Assembly: GCF_001684975.1 (NCBI RefSeq)
Contig: NZ_MAYH01000001.1
Span: forward strand, 558,001 to 622,000
Reading direction: 5' to 3'
Length of the DNA stretch: 64,000 nucleotides
Origin: Chryseobacterium artocarpi
GTDB taxonomy: Bacteria > Bacteroidota > Bacteroidia > Flavobacteriales > Weeksellaceae
Positions 59,160 to 64,000 of the stretch are shown here, one piece after another (position 1 is the first letter of the stretch; the number at the start of each line of letters is the position of its first letter). The notes beneath the pieces are model-generated. The model did no database searches and was not told the DNA's origin. It saw only the letters and a list, made by a program, of their open reading frames with translations. Both the position numbers and the translations under genes were made by a program.

Positions 59160-59732
59160 TTAGCTTTTCACAGCCTGAATAGCTGCAGCATAGTTTGGCT
59201 CCTGAGAAATATCCGGTACCTGCTCTTCATAGATTATATTTCCGGAAGGATCAATCACTACAACAGCTCTGCTTAGTAGACCTTTCATGGAAGATTCTAT
59301 CATTTCAACTCCGTAATTCCACCCAAAATCTGAACGGAAATCTGAAAGCATGACCACATTATCTATACCTTCAGCTCCACAAAATCTCTTTTGAGCAAAA
59401 GGTAAATCTTTGGAAATACAAAGAACAACCGTATTGGGCAGATTTCCTGCCTCTTCATTAAAATGATGAACAGATGCAGAGCAAACACCTGTATCTACAC
59501 TTGGAAAGATATTGAGAATAACATATCTCCCTTTATAAGCATCTAAGCTTTGATCATTCATATTAACATCCGTAAGAGTGAATTTAGGAGCCGGCTTGTT
59601 TACCTCCGGTAACTTGGCATAAGTACGTACAGGCGTTCCTTTTAGCATAACAGTATTGATAGACTTAGATTTTTGAGCAAATACCAATACTGAACAAAAG
59701 AAAAACGTACCGAAAACTATTTTTGAAAACAT
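59160..59732 (-). CDS. tpx: Thiol peroxidase (Tpx), with signal peptide
   Basis: The 190-residue peroxiredoxin begins with a signal peptide MFSKIVFGTFFFCSVLVFAQ; an upstream in-frame GTG at 59777 gives a basic extension and is less likely. The Tpx motifs are intact: LNIFPSVDTGVCSASVHHFNEEA with peroxidatic Cys84 and AQKRFCGAEG with resolving Cys118, and SRAVVVIDPSGNIIYEE. It reduces hydroperoxides in the periplasm with a thioredoxin-like partner. A -7 element TAGATTTG (minus strand, 59811-59818) lies about 80 bases upstream. Confidence 0.92.
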   Translation of the reverse strand: MFSKIVFGTFFFCSVLVFAQKSKSINTVMLKGTPVRTYAKLPEVNKPAPKFTLTDVNMNDQSLDAYKGRYVILNIFPSVDTGVCSASVHHFNEEAGNLPNTVVLCISKDLPFAQKRFCGAEGIDNVVMLSDFRSDFGWNYGVEMIESSMKGLLSRAVVVIDPSGNIIYEEQVPDISQEPNYAAAIQAVKS

Positions 59733-59889
59733 TGAAAATTTATTTTTAACAAAATTATTCTTTTTTCGGTTAGCCACATTAATTTTAGTTCAAATAGCTT
59801 GTAAATAGAACAAATCTATTGAATCATTGTCCTGAAACTGAATTTTTCCCTCTACCTTTATTATTCAGAAAGTAGAGTTAAATTATTAA

Positions 59890-61530
59890 ATGAAAACACT
59901 TATGAATTCAGAAAACAAAGCATTGTTTCAAAACATTTTTAAAAGTGAAAGTGAAATTCCCGAGGAATACAAAGTTCCAGAAATACATCAGAAAGTTTAT
60001 CTTCTTAATGGAGAATTGATAGAGTGGAAGGGAGAAACTCAAAATATTTATTCCCCGGTTTGCATTCCTACAGAAAACGGACTGGAAAGGAAACTATTGG
60101 GCAGCATACCCAATATTGGTCCTGATGATGCAATGGAGGTATTGGAAGCTTGTGTAAAGGCTTATAATAATGGACTTGGAGAATGGCCAACGATGTCTGT
60201 AGAAGGCAGAATCAAGTGTATGCAGAAATTTGTTTATCTGATGATCCAGCAGCGGGATCTTGTCATTAAACTATTGATGTGGGAAATTGGAAAAACACTT
60301 GCCGATTCTACAAAGGAGTTTGATCGTACGGTAGATTATATCAATCAGACTATAGATGCACTCAAGGATTTAGACCGAGAATCTTCGCGTTTCCAGCAGG
60401 CGGAAGGAACCATTGCCCAGATCAGAAGAGCTCCGCTTGGAGTGGTGCTGAGTATGGGACCTTTCAATTATCCTTTAAACGAGATTTTTACTACTTTGAT
60501 CCCAGCATTGATCATGGGGAATACAATTTTATTTAAACTTCCCAAACATGGTGTGCTAGCACATTATCCGCTGTTAAACGCTTTCAAAGAAGCTTTTCCG
60601 AAAGGAACTGTGAATACTTTATATGGTAAAGGTTCAGAAATAATTACTCCAATTATGGAAAGCGGAAAGATAAATGTACTCGCATTTATCGGTTCAAGTA
60701 AAGTGGCTAATGGGTTGAAGAAACTACATCCAAAAGTAAATCGTTTAAGAGCTATTTTAAGTCTTGATGCAAAAAATGCAGCGATTGTTACTAAAAATGC
60801 AAACCTTGATGTTGCTGTATCTGAATGTATTTTAGGAGCGCTTTCCTTTAATGGACAACGTTGTACAGCTTTAAAACTAATCTTTGTTCAGAAAGAAATT
60901 GCAGAAGAATTTACAAAAAAATTAAGTGAAGCTGTTTCCGCTTTAAAAGCAGGGTTACCATGGGAAAAAGATGTAAAAGTAACGCCGCTTCCGGAAATAA
61001 ACAAGCCGCCTTATCTTCATGAATGTATTGAAGATGCATTATCAAAAGGAGCTTCGGTTTTGAATAAAGATGGTGGGTATACAGAGGAGTCTTTCGTGTT
61101 TCCGGCTGTGGTTTATCCCGTAAACAGTGATATGAAACTGTATCATGAGGAGCAGTTTGGTCCGGTAATTCCTGTGGTGCCTTTCGAAGATATTGAAGAA
61201 CCTATAGAATATCAGGTGAATGCTTCACACGGGATGCAGGTAAGTATTTTCAGTGAAGATCCAGAAGAAGTGGCAAAGCTGATAGATCCGTTTGTGAATC
61301 TCGTGAGTCGTGTGAATATCAACTGTCAGGCACAGCGTGGTCCGGATGTCTTTCCATTTACGGGAAGAAAAGATAGTGCGGAAGGTACTCTTTCTGTTTT
61401 TGATGCATTGCGCTCATTTTCAATTCGTTCTTTGGTGGCTGCAAAACTTACGGAATCCAATAAAGAATTATTAAATACTATTGTAAGAGATCATGATTCT
61501 AACTTTTTAAGCACAGATTATATTTTCTAG
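59890..61530 (+). CDS. GapN-like NADP-dependent glyceraldehyde-3-phosphate dehydrogenase (ALDH family)
   Basis: The 546-residue enzyme has the ALDH fold with FNYPLNEIFTTLIPALIMGNTILFKLPKH, IGSSKVANGLKKLHPK and catalytic Cys325 in SFNGQRCTALK. It matches the GapN-like group found in Bacteroidota, which makes 3-phosphoglycerate and NADPH without ATP. The normal LELGGK segment with its general-base Glu reads LSLDAKN here (290-296), so Ser291 replaces the Glu, a subgroup feature as far as I recall. The gene has its own terminator. Confidence 0.85.
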   Translation: MKTLMNSENKALFQNIFKSESEIPEEYKVPEIHQKVYLLNGELIEWKGETQNIYSPVCIPTENGLERKLLGSIPNIGPDDAMEVLEACVKAYNNGLGEWPTMSVEGRIKCMQKFVYLMIQQRDLVIKLLMWEIGKTLADSTKEFDRTVDYINQTIDALKDLDRESSRFQQAEGTIAQIRRAPLGVVLSMGPFNYPLNEIFTTLIPALIMGNTILFKLPKHGVLAHYPLLNAFKEAFPKGTVNTLYGKGSEIITPIMESGKINVLAFIGSSKVANGLKKLHPKVNRLRAILSLDAKNAAIVTKNANLDVAVSECILGALSFNGQRCTALKLIFVQKEIAEEFTKKLSEAVSALKAGLPWEKDVKVTPLPEINKPPYLHECIEDALSKGASVLNKDGGYTEESFVFPAVVYPVNSDMKLYHEEQFGPVIPVVPFEDIEEPIEYQVNASHGMQVSIFSEDPEEVAKLIDPFVNLVSRVNINCQAQRGPDVFPFTGRKDSAEGTLSVFDALRSFSIRSLVAAKLTESNKELLNTIVRDHDSNFLSTDYIF

Positions 61531-61562
61531 TATAAATCTCAAGCTGTATTTAACATAAAATA

Positions 61563-61606
61563 AAAATCCTTAATTAACTTCGCTGTTCTTTAAGGATTTT
61601 TTAATT
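61563..61606 (+). terminator. Terminator after the GapN-like gene
   Basis: 11-bp stem (AAAATCCTTAA / TTAAGGATTTT), 16-base loop, T's. Confidence 0.85.
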
Positions 61607-61689
61607 TAATGGCTGGAATTAGAATTTTTGTGTTATAAATAAAGGTGAAACTTGTATAAAGTATTGCCCTAAGGATTAGTGTGTAAATC

Positions 61690-62199
61690 ATGTCTGGATC
61701 GGAAAAAGAATTTTTAGCGAAAATTGAGAAGCACAAAGGTGTTATTTTCAAGATCTCTAAAATGTATATGGATAATAAGGACGATCAGAATGATCTCTAT
61801 CAGGAGATTATTTACCAAGCCTGGAAATCGTATGGTGATTTTCAGAGGAGGAGTGATTTCTCAACCTGGCTCTATAGAACTGCGCTGAACACTGCAATTG
61901 TTTTCCTGCGAAGTGAAAAAAAGCGTAGTTTTATACAGAATCAGAATATTGATGGATTGAATGCTAAGCAGGAACCTTATAATGATACGGATGATAAGAA
62001 TATGAAGATGATGTATGATGCAATTCATCAACTAAGCCCTATTGATAAGGCTTTGATTTTTTTCTTTCTTGAGGATTTCCCGGGAAAGGAAATTGCCCGA
62101 CAGCTGGGAATAACAGAAGTAAATGCAAGAGTGAAGCTTAAAAGAGCAAAAGAACGATTGAAAGAAATTATATCCAAGCAGACTGCGGGTTCAAATTAA
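61690..62199 (+). CDS. ECF-type RNA polymerase sigma factor (copy 1)
   Basis: The 169-residue protein has sigma-2 (about 20-85; FKISKMYMDNKDDQNDLYQEIIYQAWKSYGDF, SDFSTWLYRTALNTAI) and sigma-4 (about 110-165; LSPIDKALIFFFLEDFPGKEIARQLGITEVNARVKLKRAKERLKEII). It should direct RNA polymerase to a stress or surface regulon. It is followed after 5 bases by a membrane protein that may be its anti-sigma factor. The second module starting at 63274 is a close relative in the same order. Confidence 0.93.
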   Translation: MSGSEKEFLAKIEKHKGVIFKISKMYMDNKDDQNDLYQEIIYQAWKSYGDFQRRSDFSTWLYRTALNTAIVFLRSEKKRSFIQNQNIDGLNAKQEPYNDTDDKNMKMMYDAIHQLSPIDKALIFFFLEDFPGKEIARQLGITEVNARVKLKRAKERLKEIISKQTAGSN

Positions 62200-62204
62200 C
62201 ACAT

Positions 62205-63026
62205 ATGAACATGGAGTTAGAAAATTTTAAAGAACTTTGGAATAAAGATACAGGTAAGGATCAACCTGAAATTTCCCTGGAGAAACAACGAGAGATACAT
62301 TCTCCTATTCAGATGCTGAAAATAAATATGAAGACTGAGTTTTGGCTTATGGTCATTACTTTACCTTTGTTGTTTACCAGTGTCCCTTTTGCTTCGGCAG
62401 ACTCTAATATCAGAACTATCTCTGCATTTGTCACGGTGCTTACAGTGGCTTTTATAACGTATTTTTATTCTCGTTTTCTTAAGCTTTACAAATTGCTTCA
62501 AAAGAATAGCATTAATACAAATTACGATTTGTTTAATCTTAAAACCCAGCTTCTTATATCGAAAGAAATCTATATCTCATACTACATTTCCTATATTCCG
62601 CTTGCTTTTCTACTATCTCTTATTAAGATCAATTTCCATTTTGATATAGAGTATAACTTAGCTATTTTCGGGATTAGCTTTTTGATTACTTTACTGTTGG
62701 TTTGTTTTATCATTAAATACTGGATCTATTATATGTATGGCAGGTATATAGATGATGTAATAAGCCTCGTAGATGAGTTAAATGGTTTGGAAATAAAGCA
62801 TAAAGCTGAAAAGAAAAGAACTTGGTTTGAGAGGTCACAGAAGTTTTTCATGAATAAAATGGGTGTAAAAGGGAATATATTGAATACAATTATTTGGTTT
62901 GTTTCGGTGTATATATTCATTATTTTATTTTTGACATTTGTTCTTTTAATCATTATCATCATTGGTGCAAAATTGGACTTTATTGATCTTGTAAGCTTAC
63001 AAAGAGCTTTAAACAGGGTGAATTAA
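62205..63026 (+). CDS. Putative anti-sigma-like membrane protein (copy 1)
   Basis: The 273-residue protein has a short cytoplasmic N-terminal part (ELENFKELWNKDTGKDQPEISLEKQ), membrane helices (about 47-65, 71-88, 125-141, 150-172, 240-262) and no zinc anti-sigma motif. Its place 5 bases after a sigma gene, and the recurrence of the same pair in the next module, suggest that it controls the sigma factor. This is inference from order. The family has no name that I know. Confidence 0.75.
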   Translation: MNMELENFKELWNKDTGKDQPEISLEKQREIHSPIQMLKINMKTEFWLMVITLPLLFTSVPFASADSNIRTISAFVTVLTVAFITYFYSRFLKLYKLLQKNSINTNYDLFNLKTQLLISKEIYISYYISYIPLAFLLSLIKINFHFDIEYNLAIFGISFLITLLLVCFIIKYWIYYMYGRYIDDVISLVDELNGLEIKHKAEKKRTWFERSQKFFMNKMGVKGNILNTIIWFVSVYIFIILFLTFVLLIIIIIGAKLDFIDLVSLQRALNRVN

Positions 63027-63045
63027 AAATATATTCTAAATAGAA

Positions 63046-63080
63046 ACAAAGCCGGACAAAAAAAATGTCCGGCTTTGTTT
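63046..63080 (+). terminator. Terminator of module 1
   Basis: 13-bp stem (ACAAAGCCGGACA / TGTCCGGCTTTGT) with a 7-base A-loop, T's after. Confidence 0.9.
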
Positions 63081-63088
63081 TGAAATAG

Positions 63089-63118
63089 TGTAACATTTTC
63101 AAATTTTCTCTACTAACT
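63089..63118 (+). promoter_or_regulatory. Candidate ECF promoter 1 (TGTAACA-N16-ACTAACT)
   Basis: TGTAACA (63089-63095), 16 bases, ACTAACT (63112-63118). The same pair with the same spacing is found at 63227-63256. An AAC-containing -35 and 16-base spacing fit ECF promoters. Confidence 0.6.
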
Positions 63119-63119
63119 A

Positions 63120-63209
63120 CAAAAATTATTTCGACTTGTACTATCCTAAAAAATAGTAAAAACTCAAAACACAATGAGGACCTGACAGTATTTTCTGTTA
63201 GGTTTTTTT
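63120..63209 (+). ncRNA. Candidate short RNA between the two ECF-type promoters
   Basis: From the expected start after promoter 1 to a terminator at 63181-63209 is about 85-90 bases. Only a three-codon ATG frame lies inside, overlapping the terminator stem. The stretch could be a small RNA or an attenuated leader of module 2. Confidence 0.35.
63181..63209 (+). terminator. Terminator between the twin promoters
   Basis: 8-bp stem (CCTGACAG / CTGTTAGG, one G-T pair), 6-base loop and seven T's. Confidence 0.85.
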
Positions 63210-63226
63210 ATTTTTTTCAAATATTC

Positions 63227-63264
63227 TGTAACAATTTTTTTAAACGAAAACTAACTCTATAGAG
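63227..63264 (+). promoter_or_regulatory. Candidate ECF promoter 2 with palindrome
   Basis: TGTAACA (63227-63233), 16 bases, ACTAACT (63250-63256), overlapping CTCTATAGAG (63255-63264), a perfect 10-base palindrome. It ends 9 bases before the second sigma gene. Confidence 0.6.
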
Positions 63265-63273
63265 TAACAAGCT

Positions 63274-63771
63274 ATGACCTCACCAGAGCAAAAGTTTATC
63301 CGTACAATAGAAAAGCATAAAGGAATCATTTTTAAGATTTCTAAGATGTACATGTCTGAAAAAGATGATCAGGATGACCTTTTTCAGGAAATTACTTATC
63401 AGCTTTGGAAAGCATATTCCAGCTTCAGGGGAGAAAGTGAATTTTCAACATGGTTGTACAGAATTGCTTTAAATACAGCTATTATTTTCCTTAAAACCAA
63501 TAAGCGGAGAAGTTTTATAGCAAATGAAGATGTTTCCAATTATGTTATCACTCAGGAAGACTATGATTATAGTAAGGAGGAAAGATTAGCCAAAATGTAT
63601 AATGCCATCCAGCAGCTTAATCCTATTGACAAAGCCTTTATTTTTTATTATCTGGAAGATTTCTCGGGAAAACAGATTGCCGATCAGATGGGCATTTCCG
63701 AAGGAAATGTAAGAGTGAAAATGAACAGGGCAAAAAATAAACTTAAAGATATCTTAAGCCAACATAATTAA
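63274..63771 (+). CDS. ECF-type RNA polymerase sigma factor (copy 2)
   Basis: The 165-residue protein resembles copy 1 closely: FKISKMYMSEKDDQDDLFQEITYQLWKAYSSF, SEFSTWLYRIALNTAIIFLKTNKRRSF and LNPIDKAFIFYYLEDFSGKQIADQMGISEGNVRVKMNRAKNKLKDIL, with the same two sigma domains. More than half of the residues appear identical. It has an ECF-type promoter of its own, unlike copy 1, where I find no such motif. The module continues with a membrane protein cut by the window edge. Confidence 0.93.
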   Translation: MTSPEQKFIRTIEKHKGIIFKISKMYMSEKDDQDDLFQEITYQLWKAYSSFRGESEFSTWLYRIALNTAIIFLKTNKRRSFIANEDVSNYVITQEDYDYSKEERLAKMYNAIQQLNPIDKAFIFYYLEDFSGKQIADQMGISEGNVRVKMNRAKNKLKDILSQHN

Positions 63772-63792
63772 CCACATTAAATCAACAATCCA

Positions 63793-64000
63793 ATGAATAT
63801 AGATGAATTGAAAAATACATGGAATGAAGATATTACGGATAAAACTCCGGAAATTAGTATAGAACAACAAAATAAAATACATCTTCCTCTTGAAAAGGTA
63901 CGTAAAAATATGCGTAATGAATTCTGGTGGATCATCGGAATCTTTGTCTTTGCCTTTTTGGTTTGTTCAATTTGCAGACCTTTTAAATTACAGTTATATA
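63793..64000 (+). CDS. Anti-sigma-like membrane protein (copy 2), truncated by window edge
   Basis: An open frame from ATG 63793 runs off the end after 69 codons. It aligns with the start of the copy-1 protein: NIDELKNTWNEDITDKTPEIS against ELENFKELWNKDTGKDQPEIS, then EFWWIIGIF against EFWLMVITL at the first membrane helix. It begins 21 bases after the sigma gene's stop. The stop codon is outside the window. Confidence 0.85.
   Translation, partial: MNIDELKNTWNEDITDKTPEISIEQQNKIHLPLEKVRKNMRNEFWWIIGIFVFAFLVCSICRPFKLQLY

Noticed and set aside
59733-59777. GTG start 15 codons before the Tpx signal peptide.
   Set aside because: It would bury the signal peptide behind a basic Asn/Lys-rich extension.

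Overview
The window reads as a stretch of chromosome from a low-GC Bacteroidota member, most likely family Weeksellaceae, genus Chryseobacterium or a close relative. That placement rests on the SusC/SusD pair, lipoboxes of the S/A-C type, a TAnnTTTG -7 promoter element (several copies pair with a TTG about 19-21 bases upstream), scarce Shine-Dalgarno sequences, and families typical of flavobacteria. Genus level is inference. I saw no rRNA, tRNA, CRISPR array, transposase, integrase or phage structural operon.

Layout. 1-8.2 kb: the tail of an unidentified gene, an ABC-2 export permease, small stress or housekeeping proteins (DUF1569, two VOC proteins, DUF2490), a bestrophin-like channel, a CPA1 Na+/H+ antiporter, then an SRPBCC-GNAT pair. 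8.4-13.8 kb: two tandem glutaminyl-cyclase lipoprotein paralogues, a secreted protein, a deoxynucleoside kinase, an ArsC-like protein, and DUF493 and DUF4197 genes on the other strand. 14.1-23.3 kb: a polysaccharide utilisation locus (SusC, SusD, GH144-type endo-beta-1,2-glucanase, serine esterase, GH3 beta-glucosidase), best read as beta-1,2-glucan capture and breakdown. 23.4-26.2 kb: a small secreted protein, a structured non-coding element, and an orphan parallel beta-helix protein that looks like a phage tail spike. 26.4-36 kb: purB, a WG-like protein plus a serine hydrolase with a glycogen-binding domain, purL, an orphan barstar-like protein, GDSL hydrolase, GGCT-like protein, and a short double-glycine peptide. 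36.5-43.8 kb: GyrI-like protein, lipoprotein, dgkA, dnaN, an AraC/DUF417 pair resembling RclR/RclC, and pheT. 43.8-44.7 kb: a tandemly duplicated non-coding repeat. 44.7-52.5 kb: META lipoprotein, membrane protein, 3-hydroxybutyryl-CoA dehydrogenase, GH5-CBM6 glucanase, a frameshifted lipoprotein pseudogene, Gfo/Idh oxidoreductase and pcm. 52.7-61.5 kb: hydroxyacid dehydrogenase, urocanate hydratase, TPR protein, secreted Tpx and a GapN-like dehydrogenase, with repeat-rich gaps. 61.7-64 kb: two tandem ECF sigma factor/membrane protein modules, the second cut by the window edge.

Most coding content is ordinary. The unexplained content is mainly in the gaps: at least five families of palindromic or composite repeats, a 149-bp MITE-like inverted repeat, a structured element at 23.9 kb, a GH3 leader with successive hairpins, and twin promoter-like motifs (TGTAACA-N16-ACTAACT) in front of the second sigma factor, the first apparently driving only a short terminated transcript. 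Several start codons were moved inward to an ATG that restores a signal peptide or the family's normal N-terminus.
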